DNA of 28,451 bases, taken from a virus. The notes beneath the pieces are model-generated. The model was not told where the DNA came from, did no database searches, and was given only the letters and a program-made list of their open reading frames with translations. The translations under genes were made by a program, and so were the position numbers. Shown piece after piece: positions 1-6,407 of this stretch (the first letter of the stretch is position 1; each line of letters begins with the position of its first letter). The DNA lies in IMG/VR virus record IMGVR_UViG_3300002144_000388, positions 1 through 28,451 of that record. One strand, written 5' to 3'.

Positions 1-22
1 GTTCGAGGAGCCAATCAAGGGG

Positions 23-98
23 GGGGGTATAGCTCAGTTGGGAGAGCGATTGCTTTGCAAGCAATAGGTCATCGGTTCGATCCCGGTTACCTCCACCA
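23..98 (+). tRNA. tRNA-Ala (UGC)
   Basis: Complete cloverleaf with the 3' CCA encoded. The acceptor GGGGGTA (23-29) pairs with TACCTCC (88-94) with one G-U. The anticodon stem is ATTGC/GCAAT with loop TTTGCAA, so the anticodon is TGC at 56-58. The T arm has loop TTCGATC. The gene is preceded by a run of nine G. It is the first of five tRNAs. Confidence 0.95.
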
Positions 99-106
99 AA
101 TAACAA

Positions 107-180
107 GCGGGATTAGTTTAATGGTAAAACTGTAGATTTCCAATCTTCCGTCATCAGTTCGATTCTGATATTCCGCTCCA
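107..180 (+). tRNA. tRNA-Gly (UCC)
   Basis: The acceptor GCGGGAT (107-113) pairs with ATTCCGC (170-176), followed by discriminator T and encoded CCA (178-180). The anticodon loop TTTCCAA gives anticodon TCC at 139-141. The anticodon stem has one mismatch (T-T), which is weaker than usual. It lies 8 nt after tRNA-Ala, so the two are likely co-transcribed and processed. Confidence 0.92.
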
Positions 181-194
181 CGTGCAATCAACTT

Positions 195-1217
195 ATGCAT
201 GCAGATAAGGTTGGGCACTACTACCCAGGGCACGATTTAATGAACAAGATAAAGATACAACATTTAGATATACCAATTATCAGGTCGTGCAACTTAGCAT
301 GCATAGGGTGCATGACGCACAGCAATCACAAAAAAATAAACGGGTTAGTACGGATTGAAGAAAGCATTAGTTGGTTGAAGTTTTGGGCGGAAAAAGTTGA
401 GCCTGAGACAATAACGCTGTTTGGCGGCGAGCCCTTGCTACATCCTCGATTTGTTGACTGGGCATTAACTGTCAGAGAAATTTTTGGTCCCGCTGTTAAT
501 ATCAGTGTCAATACAAACGGTTACTATTTAGATACATTGCATAACGATATTCATCGTTTGTTCGACGACAATGTTGCATTAAGTATGGTTATTAGTAAAC
601 AAACAGGAACTGAGCCCTACCTTGGTAAAGTTACTAGTAGCATAGAAAGTCTAAAACAGGCAATACTAGATTATCGGACAAGTTTACCCGGAGTCGAATC
701 GGCTGCGTGGGAGTGCTGGCTCGATGAGTCGGATGTTAATACTAAACAATGGTTTAGAATACGCTCAAACAAAGACGACACATCTCGTACTGGGCTAACA
801 ACATGCGATCAGTATAAACTAAGCTGGTGTATTCATTACACCGGGACAGGCACAGACATGCGCCCCGTATATAATTACAATGATCAGTGGGCCGCACCTA
901 ATCATGCAAGATGCCAGACTAACAACTTTGTTACGTTGTTTAAAGGTAGAATGTGGAAATGTCCCCCAATGGGAGTAATCGAACATACTCTAGAAACATT
1001 TGACTTAACTGATCACCCGGACTGGGCACCTTTCTTGGATAACTATGTAACAGTGGGACCCGAGTCAACGGACAGTGAAATCAGTGATTGGTTTCGACGT
1101 CAATCGCAGCCAGAACAGGTTTGCAATATGTGCGGATTCGAAGGTCCTAATTCCCAAGAAATAACGAGCGAAGCCCGCAGTCACGTGCTAAAGAATCACT
1201 GGAATTATTCAGTATAA
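195..1217 (+). CDS. radical SAM protein with extra C-terminal cysteines
   Basis: The predicted 340-aa protein has a radical SAM cluster motif CX3CX2C (C32, C36, C39) and a GGEP motif (77-80) on the next strand, typical for binding [4Fe-4S] and S-adenosylmethionine. Further cysteines cluster in the C-terminal half, including an MWKCPP segment and a VCNMC pair (C310, C313). This resembles a SPASM/twitch auxiliary-cluster region. The substrate is unknown; such proteins modify peptides or small molecules, and related genes occur in marine T4-like phages. The gene starts 14 nt after tRNA-Gly without a visible Shine-Dalgarno sequence. An internal ATG at 240 is an alternative start that keeps all motifs. 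No maturase peptide substrate is evident next to it. Confidence 0.85.
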   Translation: MHADKVGHYYPGHDLMNKIKIQHLDIPIIRSCNLACIGCMTHSNHKKINGLVRIEESISWLKFWAEKVEPETITLFGGEPLLHPRFVDWALTVREIFGPAVNISVNTNGYYLDTLHNDIHRLFDDNVALSMVISKQTGTEPYLGKVTSSIESLKQAILDYRTSLPGVESAAWECWLDESDVNTKQWFRIRSNKDDTSRTGLTTCDQYKLSWCIHYTGTGTDMRPVYNYNDQWAAPNHARCQTNNFVTLFKGRMWKCPPMGVIEHTLETFDLTDHPDWAPFLDNYVTVGPESTDSEISDWFRRQSQPEQVCNMCGFEGPNSQEITSEARSHVLKNHWNYSV

Positions 1218-1237
1218 AGTATTACATAATACACCGG

Positions 1238-1266
1238 TTGACATTATTGGCAGAATTCTGTATAAT
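1238..1266 (+). promoter_or_regulatory. sigma70-like promoter for the tRNA/ncRNA region
   Basis: TTGACA (1238-1243) and TATAAT (1261-1266) with a 17-nt spacer: consensus boxes. The downstream sequence (ACACATAGCAAGCAA) matches that after the early promoters at 16181 and 18965. It is placed to drive tRNA-Glu and the structured RNAs that follow. Confidence 0.85.
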
Positions 1267-1319
1267 AAACACATAGCAAGCAAATTGCTACTGTTCATTA
1301 AAAATTGAAATAGTTTTTT

Positions 1320-1394
1320 GCTCGGTTCGTCTATCGGTTAGGACTCCAGGTTTTCATCCTGGCAAGAGGGGTTCGACTCCCCTACCGAGTACCA
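1320..1394 (+). tRNA. tRNA-Glu (UUC)
   Basis: The acceptor GCTCGGT (1320-1326) pairs with ACCGAGT (1384-1390), then A and encoded CCA (1392-1394). Anticodon stem CCAGG/CCTGG with loop TTTTCAT gives anticodon TTC (1353-1355). The T arm is GGGG/CCCC with loop TTCGACT. The last A is also the first base of the following long hairpin. Confidence 0.95.
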
Positions 1395-1499
1395 TATAGA
1401 AACACATTAGCCTGACTGAAACGGGCATCTAGACTTGTAGCAAGGTTGCTTTAGTGGTTCGAGTCCACCAAGTCTTATTTCAGTAGTGTGTTTCTATAT
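1395..1499 (+). ncRNA. long hairpin RNA carrying a tRNA T-arm mimic (element I)
   Basis: The ends form a 16-bp helix (1394-1409 with 1484-1499, one G-U; the first base is the last A of tRNA-Glu). Inside, ACTGAAA (1415-1421) can pair with TTTCAGT (1478-1484), AGACTTG (1431-1437) pairs with CAAGTCT (1469-1475), AGCAA (1439-1443) with TTGCT (1446-1450), and a T arm GTGG-TTCGAGT-CCAC lies at 1454-1468. The T arm is canonical, but there is no normal anticodon arm and about 18 nt separate it from the closing helix, so this is not an ordinary decoding tRNA. It may be a tRNA-derived RNA or a domain of a larger RNA spanning the region. Seen: the complementarity. Inferred: that it is transcribed and folds. 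Confidence 0.5.
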
Positions 1500-1507
1500 T
1501 GTACATG

Positions 1508-1623
1508 TCATATATAAGTCAATTGAGTTCAACTCGCAAGGTTGGATGGGGTGTTGAAGTTGAGAGGACCTGCAGGACTGCTCATACACATATACACCGA
1601 GATACCAGTTGGCTTATATATGG
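1508..1623 (+). ncRNA. structured RNA closed by a 17-bp helix (element II)
   Basis: Positions 1509-1525 pair with 1606-1622 over 17 bp, including two T-G wobbles. Internal pairings such as TTCAAC with GTTGAA are available. It lies 9 nt after element I and 9 nt before tRNA-Tyr. A 77-codon open frame overlaps it but runs on through tRNA-Tyr, so coding is unlikely. Function unknown; it could be a separately processed RNA or a domain of a larger one. Confidence 0.4.
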
Positions 1624-1631
1624 TATATTTT

Positions 1632-1715
1632 GGAGATTAGGCTACAAGGTGTGGCAGGGGACTGTAAATCCTCCGAGGAAACTCACGAATGGTTCGATTC
1701 CATTAGTCTCCACCA
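1632..1715 (+). tRNA. tRNA-Tyr (GUA)
   Basis: Class II tRNA with a long variable arm. The acceptor GGAGATT (1632-1638) pairs with AGTCTCC (1705-1711), then A and CCA (1713-1715). The anticodon stem GGGGA/TCCTC has loop CTGTAAA, anticodon GTA at 1664-1666. The T arm is AATGG-TTCGATT-CCATT. Confidence 0.94.
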
Positions 1716-1998
1716 AGTTTTGTAAGTGTTAGCAAGAGAAATCACGCTAGTAAAGTTTCTTCGAAGGACTGAACTAGTAGAAGGTGAGGGTTCGATTCCC
1801 TGGATGTGCTCAACAGGCGAGAACACTGGATCTATCCCAAGTAACGTACCCAATCCCGTCCGGACTAGATACTCGGTGTGAAAGGTTTCGATAAATCAGG
1901 GCGAAACTACTTACAAATTAATATAGTCAGTTCCGATAGGACTTTAAACTCGGCCGCTCAATCGCCAACGGAAAGAGCATAAGGTAACAGTTGGACCA
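1716..1998 (+). ncRNA. structured non-coding stretch with a tRNA-like element (element III)
   Basis: No convincing gene lies here. AGTGTT (1725-1730) pairs with AACACT (1822-1827). Inside are a D-arm-like TAGC/GCTA, a 5-bp stem with 7-nt loop CTTCGAA (would-be anticodon TCG) and a T arm AGGG-TTCGATT-CCCT (1787-1801). About 20 extra nt sit between the T arm and the closing strand, so a standard Arg tRNA cannot be completed. Further on, GTTTCG (1885-1890) pairs with CGAAAC (1902-1907) and GACTA (1863-1867) with TAGTC (1924-1928). The motifs GAGAAATCAC (1736) and TGGATCTA (1827) recur at 2178 and 2145. Best read as part of a large structured RNA interleaved with tRNAs. Confidence 0.45.
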
Positions 1999-2075
1999 GG
2001 ACTGGTAGCTCAGTTGGTTAGAGTATTGGCCTGTCACGCCAAGGGTCGCGGGTTCGAGTCCCGTCCAGTCCGCCA
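1999..2075 (+). tRNA. tRNA-Asp (GUC)
   Basis: The acceptor GGACTGG (1999-2005) pairs perfectly with CCAGTCC (2065-2071), then discriminator G and CCA (2073-2075). The anticodon loop CTGTCAC gives GTC at 2033-2035. The T arm is GCGGG-TTCGAGT-CCCGT. It lies between two stretches of structured non-coding sequence. Confidence 0.96.
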
Positions 2076-2509
2076 ATAAAACCCGGAGTACACTTTTCCG
2101 TTATGTGAAGTGGGTAATTGCCAAACCATAAGAGCACGGTGCATTGGATCTACCGCAAGGCTTGTTTAAAGCGACTTGAGAAATCACAAAGGCGGGGACG
2201 CTTCCCGTCTAAATGGAAAAGAACGTGGACAGGGTAACAACTCAGTTTAGGGCCTATGTGGTGTAGGTAGCTAGACACTTTATTGAAGCATACTGATCGA
2301 CTGTAAAATTCAGTAAGCATTTAGGGATGATCCACGTTAGTGTGTTTCAATAAAATTATTGCGGGAAGGCTCCATTTACAAAAGTTTAGTTCCTCTGGTA
2401 ATAACCAGCCTGCACAGCTCGCAGGGGCAGTGGTGACGCAAGTCACAGGAACGTCCAGTTAACCTGCCGTGTGAAGGCATGGGGCATTCGTAAGATATAA
2501 GTCCCCAAC
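2076..2509 (+). ncRNA. candidate large ornate structured RNA
   Basis: This 434-nt gap has no plausible gene but is dense in helices. A 15-bp helix joins 2279-2293 to 2340-2354. AACGTGGA (2222-2229) pairs with TCCACGTT (2331-2338) and crosses that helix, so together they make a pseudoknot. Local hairpins include GGCGGG/CCCGTC (2191-2209), CTGGT-AATA-ACCAG (2395-2408), CCTGC/GCAGG (2409-2425) and GTGAC-GCAA-GTCAC with a GNRA tetraloop (2433-2446). GGGG...CCCC near 2480-2506 could close or terminate it. Known families of this kind are GOLLD and ROOL, large phage-associated RNAs often near or around tRNAs; membership is an inference from architecture. The strand is chosen because the tRNAs and promoter point this way. 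Confidence 0.5.
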
Positions 2510-3049
2510 CTATGCAACTGATTTTCTACGCCACTCGGCATATAGTCTATTTTTCGAGTCGTGTTGGAAGTCTACCATATCGAAGCAATATGCATTAGCA
2601 AAATGCTCTAAGTATTCTTTACTCCATGTAAAGAATTCGATATTCAGGCATTCGTCGTTGCCGTGGTCGGCTAAACCAGGATTACACCTCCAAAACACTC
2701 TACCAGTGGCTGGATGCACACAGCGACTTACAGCGGCAACTTGCTTGTTGATGTAATCTTCATTACCAAAATTGATACTACCTAAACACAACGCAACATC
2801 GTATTGTTCATTAGTGTAGTAATCTTCAATTGCAACGACTTGGTCAGCACCTACGTCGGTAATGTCAATTCCCCATAGATTTTTAATTTTAGTTTTAAAC
2901 GGATTTGTTCCGCACCCAACATCCAGCACCCTGTCGGATTCTGGATTTATTTTATCAAGTATAGCCCACCCGGAGTGTTGATATTGGTCAAAACTTCTGG
3001 ATCTATTTAACCAAGCTGTGCTAAAATATTTTTCTAGTAAAGTACGCAT
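2510..3049 (-). CDS. SAM-dependent methyltransferase
   Basis: The predicted 179-aa protein has the class I methyltransferase motif I VLDVGCGTNPF (41-51), the glycine loop that binds S-adenosylmethionine, followed by an acidic strand GIDITD. The start at 3049 is preferred to one at 3139: the longer form would overlap the divergent gene by about 80 nt and adds nothing recognisable. With this start, the ATG lies inside an 18-bp palindrome shared with the divergent gene, and no Shine-Dalgarno sequence precedes it. The acceptor is unknown. It is the only minus-strand gene in the left part of the window and converges on the structured-RNA region. Confidence 0.82.
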   Translation of the reverse strand: MRTLLEKYFSTAWLNRSRSFDQYQHSGWAILDKINPESDRVLDVGCGTNPFKTKIKNLWGIDITDVGADQVVAIEDYYTNEQYDVALCLGSINFGNEDYINKQVAAVSRCVHPATGRVFWRCNPGLADHGNDECLNIEFFTWSKEYLEHFANAYCFDMVDFQHDSKNRLYAEWRRKSVA

Positions 3050-3064
3050 ATAAATATTTATATG
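3047..3064. promoter_or_regulatory. 18-bp palindrome with divergent T4-late-like boxes and both start codons
   Basis: CATATAAATATTTATATG is a perfect palindrome. On each strand it contains TATAAATA, the T4 late promoter consensus, and ends in the ATG of the divergent genes at 3049 (minus) and 3062 (plus). The box-to-ATG distance is 13 nt on both strands, which would give near-leaderless mRNAs if the boxes act as -10 elements. Confidence 0.55.
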
Positions 3065-3610
3065 ATACTTCCATCCAGAATATTTTTTACAGGCGTTCCC
3101 GGCAGTCGCTGGAGCGGTCTGGCTCAAAAGATTGAGCAAGAGTTAAATTTAAACATTAGTGATCGCACCCCTGCACGAACTTATGCTCACGGAGAGTTCA
3201 CTGGGCACCAGGGTGCATACTTTGGTACTAGGATGGAATTTCCAGCCAAATTAGATACTGCCACACTGGACGCACCGTACGCCGACCAAGGGCCTGGGAA
3301 ACTTCATAAAAGTCACGAGTGGGCTTATATGCTAGATGCAATTACTGAACTGTATCCACAAGATCCGATATTTCTAATCTATAGGCCAACTAAGTCAAGT
3401 TTTGATTGGTGGAAGCAAGCCGGCGGATGGGACATTAGTTATCCTGACTACAAGTGGTACATCGACGATGAAACTATGATTAGAAAAATTGATGAACAGA
3501 ATCAATTAATTCTTAAATTTGCATCACAGAAACAATTAGTGTGGAGTCATGTCAACGACTTTACTGACATACTAATTGCGTATTATATTCCGGTAGTTAA
3601 TAGTGATTGA
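3062..3610 (+). CDS. P-loop protein, sulfotransferase-like
   Basis: The predicted 182-aa protein begins with a strand and phosphate-binding loop FFTGVPGSRWSG (8-19), like the 5'-phosphosulfate loop of sulfotransferases or a P-loop kinase. Downstream there is a possible second strand FLIYRPTKSSFDWW. Related proteins occur in marine T4-like phages; the acceptor is unknown. There is no Shine-Dalgarno sequence; the ATG closes the palindrome that also carries the start of the divergent methyltransferase. Its end overlaps the GTG start of the next gene by 8 nt, which couples it to the first TctA permease. A nucleotide kinase role cannot be excluded. Confidence 0.6.
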   Translation: MILPSRIFFTGVPGSRWSGLAQKIEQELNLNISDRTPARTYAHGEFTGHQGAYFGTRMEFPAKLDTATLDAPYADQGPGKLHKSHEWAYMLDAITELYPQDPIFLIYRPTKSSFDWWKQAGGWDISYPDYKWYIDDETMIRKIDEQNQLILKFASQKQLVWSHVNDFTDILIAYYIPVVNSD

Positions 3611-5045
3611 AATAACAGTTGCATTATTTGCAGGAGTTATATACGGATTACTAATCGGTATCATTCCAGCGGCAGGTGCTACTACAGGGCTAGTAGCATT
3701 ATATAGTGTAATGCCGTACTTCGTTGACTACCCTAATGCTGGTGTAGTATTTTTAATGGCAGTAGTAGCCGCAAGTACAACAGGTGACAGTTTTACCAGT
3801 ATATTGCTAGGTATACCCGGTAGTAACAGTAGTGCGGCTACGATACTTGACGGATTTCCATTGGCGCAACAAGGTCGTGCAGAATATGCGATAAGCGCGG
3901 CGATAACTGTTAGTACAGTAAATGGACTAATATGGGGCGGACTGGTGTTTTTATTCTTACCGTACTACGCTCAACTAATGCTAGTGCTAGGTGTCCCTGA
4001 GTTATGGGCATTTACTATGATTGCGTTAGTAACTGTTGGGTTTATTAGTACTAGTAATAAAGTTAGGAGTATATTAGCAATTGTACTAGGTCTAGTAGTT
4101 GGTAGTATAGGGGTAGATCCTAACACAAATGCCGCTCGGCTTACAGGTGGCTGGATGTACATTGAAAACGGAATTCAACTAATGCCTGTTGTTGCAGGAT
4201 TATTTGCAATACCTGAACTATTAGAAGCATTTAGAACATCTACTAAACTAAGCGGAGTTATAAAGGTGTCGAGTAAGCAACAGGTAATCGCCGGCATAGT
4301 AGACAGCTTTAAGTACAAGTGGACGTCGCTACGAGGAGGCGCAATCGGCGCGGTAGTAGGGCTACTACCAGGACTAGGCGGAGCAATTAGTGATTGGCTA
4401 AGTTACGGCGCAACTGTAGCAATGAACCCAACTGAACGATTCGGTTCCGGCAACATTAAAGGTGTAATCGGACCCGAAGGTGCAAACAATGCGCAGAAAG
4501 CTACAAGTATGATTCCAACTGTATTGTTTGGAATCCCAGGCGCACCATTTGCGGCGGTACTCATGGGTTTGCTCATGTATTTAAATATTGAATTAGGTAG
4601 CCCTGACCTAATAGACAATACAGAATTTTTTACTAGTATGAGTTTAGGGTTTCTTGCGGCAACAGTAATAGTTGCAGTAATAAGCTACATGACTATACCG
4701 ACTATTAGTAAAATAGCCCACATTCCGTTTATATTGTATTTTCCCATACTGCTTGCAATCATAGTATGGAGTTGTGTACAGTATACCGGAGGATGGGAGG
4801 ACTATGCTATTCTAGTAACTTTTTCGGTTATTGGGATAGCGATGAAAAAATTTAAAATCAGCAGACCTGCATTTTTGATAGCATTTATTCTCAGTGAAAA
4901 AGTAGAAAATATGACTATTCAATTAACTAGTTTGTACAACATTGATATGTTATTATCTCGGCCTGTGTTTATTACACTAGTGGTTGTATTAATTGGTATT
5001 GTAGTTGCTAGTTTTAAACTTCGACTAAAAATTGATTATGCTTAA
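3603..5045 (+). CDS. tctA: TctA-family permease, large subunit of a tripartite tricarboxylate transporter (set 1)
   Basis: The predicted 480-aa inner-membrane protein is near the usual TctA length of about 500 aa and highly hydrophobic. It shows the internally repeated TctA signatures: a GIIPAAG loop (19-25), GIPGSNSSA (70-78) followed by DGFPLAQQGRA, then GLLPGLGGAISDW and GPEGANNAQKA followed by GIPGAP. TctA carries a solute delivered by a periplasmic TctC protein using an ion gradient. The start is GTG at 3603, overlapping the previous gene. A TctC-type binding protein follows 22 nt after its stop. The substrate is not predictable. This is the most canonical of the three permeases here, and an unusual cargo for a phage. 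Confidence 0.9.
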   Translation: MIEITVALFAGVIYGLLIGIIPAAGATTGLVALYSVMPYFVDYPNAGVVFLMAVVAASTTGDSFTSILLGIPGSNSSAATILDGFPLAQQGRAEYAISAAITVSTVNGLIWGGLVFLFLPYYAQLMLVLGVPELWAFTMIALVTVGFISTSNKVRSILAIVLGLVVGSIGVDPNTNAARLTGGWMYIENGIQLMPVVAGLFAIPELLEAFRTSTKLSGVIKVSSKQQVIAGIVDSFKYKWTSLRGGAIGAVVGLLPGLGGAISDWLSYGATVAMNPTERFGSGNIKGVIGPEGANNAQKATSMIPTVLFGIPGAPFAAVLMGLLMYLNIELGSPDLIDNTEFFTSMSLGFLAATVIVAVISYMTIPTISKIAHIPFILYFPILLAIIVWSCVQYTGGWEDYAILVTFSVIGIAMKKFKISRPAFLIAFILSEKVENMTIQLTSLYNIDMLLSRPVFITLVVVLIGIVVASFKLRLKIDYA

Positions 5046-5067
5046 ACTTAACAAAAGGATATTTAAA

Positions 5068-6114
5068 ATGAAAAAGATTATACTACTACTGGCATGTGCA
5101 ATTGGCATAGCCAACACAGCACATGCTGACTATACATTTGTAGTACCACAAAAGCCAGGCGCTGGCACTAGTGTGTGGGCACAAATTGTTGCAACTGAAT
5201 TAGAAAAACATCTCGGCGAAAAGATTGTTATTAAACATCTACCGGGCGCACGTGACATTCCGGGGTTCAATGAGTTCCACAACACGTTACAACAAGACGA
5301 TAAAACCATTATGGTTAGTCATGGCGGCAACGGCGTTGCATTCCTTGAAGAAGATGTAGATTACAACTACGCCGATTACGACAGCATCGGTTTAATGAAT
5401 CTAAATATCATCGCTGGCAAGCAAAAAGGTGACCCGATGGACAAAGTTAGATTTGCCGCAGGGTCAGGAATGACACCCGAGGCACAGGCAATGACTATGT
5501 TAATTTGCGGTCCTAACAAGTCTGTGGATCAATATATTGCTTGCTTCAAAGAAAATGTTGTTTGGGTAAACGGAATGTCGGGCGGAGAAAGACGATTGGC
5601 ATTTAAACGCGGAGAGCTAAATGGTACTCGTGAAAACCCGGCTGCATACAAGAAACATGTTGCGTCAGATGCAAATGCTGAGATATGGTTTCACCACGGC
5701 ATACTAAACGCAAAAGCAGGTACGCATAGCGATGATCCTAACTATCCTGGCTTCCAATTTGAAGTGTTGTTTAAAAAGCGGTGGGGTGTCGAACCAGCTG
5801 GTGCATTTTATGATTCTTATAATTTGTCTAAGAGCTTCCGCGATGGCTTACAAAAAGCATTATGGGTCCGTAAAGGAAACCCGAATACAGAAACTTTGCG
5901 TACAGCATTAACTAAAATGGCAGAAGATCCTGCTAGTCGTGCAGTAATTGAAAAGAATGTTGGTCAATACCAATGGCTAATCGGTGATGCCGGTACCGAA
6001 CAGTTAACTACGTTAATGGGTATGATTACTGCTCAAGCGCTGAAAGATCTAGTGCAATTTAACCAACAAGCTCTTGGGCTAAAAAGTGTGTTTAAGCAAA
6101 ATCTTGTGAAGTAA
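5068..6114 (+). CDS. tctC: TctC-type periplasmic solute-binding protein (set 1)
   Basis: The predicted 348-aa protein starts at ATG 5068, after AAAGGAT; an upstream in-frame ATG at 5032 would bury the signal peptide. The N terminus is a Sec signal (KK, then LLLACAIGIA) with likely cleavage AHA-DY. The mature part has TctC-like features: VVPQKPGAGTSVWAQ, then KIVIKHLPGA. TctC captures a carboxylate or other solute in the periplasm and hands it to TctA. It is slightly longer than typical TctC (about 320 aa). It directly follows the first TctA gene, supporting a functional pair. The signal peptide implies a Gram-negative host. Confidence 0.85.
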   Translation: MKKIILLLACAIGIANTAHADYTFVVPQKPGAGTSVWAQIVATELEKHLGEKIVIKHLPGARDIPGFNEFHNTLQQDDKTIMVSHGGNGVAFLEEDVDYNYADYDSIGLMNLNIIAGKQKGDPMDKVRFAAGSGMTPEAQAMTMLICGPNKSVDQYIACFKENVVWVNGMSGGERRLAFKRGELNGTRENPAAYKKHVASDANAEIWFHHGILNAKAGTHSDDPNYPGFQFEVLFKKRWGVEPAGAFYDSYNLSKSFRDGLQKALWVRKGNPNTETLRTALTKMAEDPASRAVIEKNVGQYQWLIGDAGTEQLTTLMGMITAQALKDLVQFNQQALGLKSVFKQNLVK

Positions 6115-6123
6115 CAAGCGGAT

Positions 6124-6345
6124 ATGAACCATATCACCGTTGTAAAATACCTTAGTGCAGTTACTATTCTTTGTGCAATGGTACTGCACGTACTAGGTGC
6201 AACACCGTGGAATAGTATTGTTCAGATGCTTGGTGCGTCAGGTTGGATTTATGTGGGATATAAATGGAAGGAGCGGGCGTTAATATTAAATTTTCTTCCG
6301 CAATTCTTCATTATATTGCCGATGCTGTTTTATTTGTATAAATAA
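6124..6345 (+). CDS. small two-helix membrane protein, possible TctB stand-in
   Basis: The 73-aa protein has two or three hydrophobic segments (about 8-27, 30-45 and 52-72). It sits between a TctC gene and a second TctA gene, the place where a tctB gene (small membrane subunit, about 150 aa, four helices) would be expected. It is only half that length and no clear TctB motif is seen, so a TctB-like role is an inference from position. The start has only a weak purine-rich upstream sequence. Confidence 0.6.
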   Translation: MNHITVVKYLSAVTILCAMVLHVLGATPWNSIVQMLGASGWIYVGYKWKERALILNFLPQFFIILPMLFYLYK

Positions 6346-6361
6346 AATTATCAACTAATGC

Positions 6362-6402
6362 GCAAACATATTACTAGGTTTGCTACAATCGTCAGTATAA
6401 AT
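6362..6402 (+). promoter_or_regulatory. hairpin and TATAAAT box before the second TctA
   Basis: GCAAAC (6362-6367) and GTTTGC (6378-6383) form a 6-bp stem with a 10-nt loop. TATAAAT (6396-6402) resembles the T4 late box and lies 12 nt before the ATG at 6408, almost the same spacing as at the palindrome near 3050. No Shine-Dalgarno sequence is visible. Confidence 0.35.
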
Positions 6403-6407
6403 CCCAC

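Noticed and set aside
1-20. 3' end of another tRNA
   Set aside because: GTTCGA followed by GGAGCCA is too short for a T arm plus acceptor strand.
1499-1732. 77-codon open frame on the plus strand
   Set aside because: It runs through tRNA-Tyr and the 17-bp helix, has no ribosome-binding site and an unlikely composition.
1860-1930. Group I intron core
   Set aside because: GACTAGATA and AATATAGTC recall the P7 strands, but no tRNA or gene is split at this point and the P and Q core elements are not convincing.
1716-2509. tmRNA
   Set aside because: No tag reading frame ending in an ALAA-like sequence and no matching tRNA-Ala-like end.
3050-3139. N-terminal extension of the methyltransferase
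   Set aside because: It would overlap the divergent gene over 78 nt and adds no recognisable sequence.
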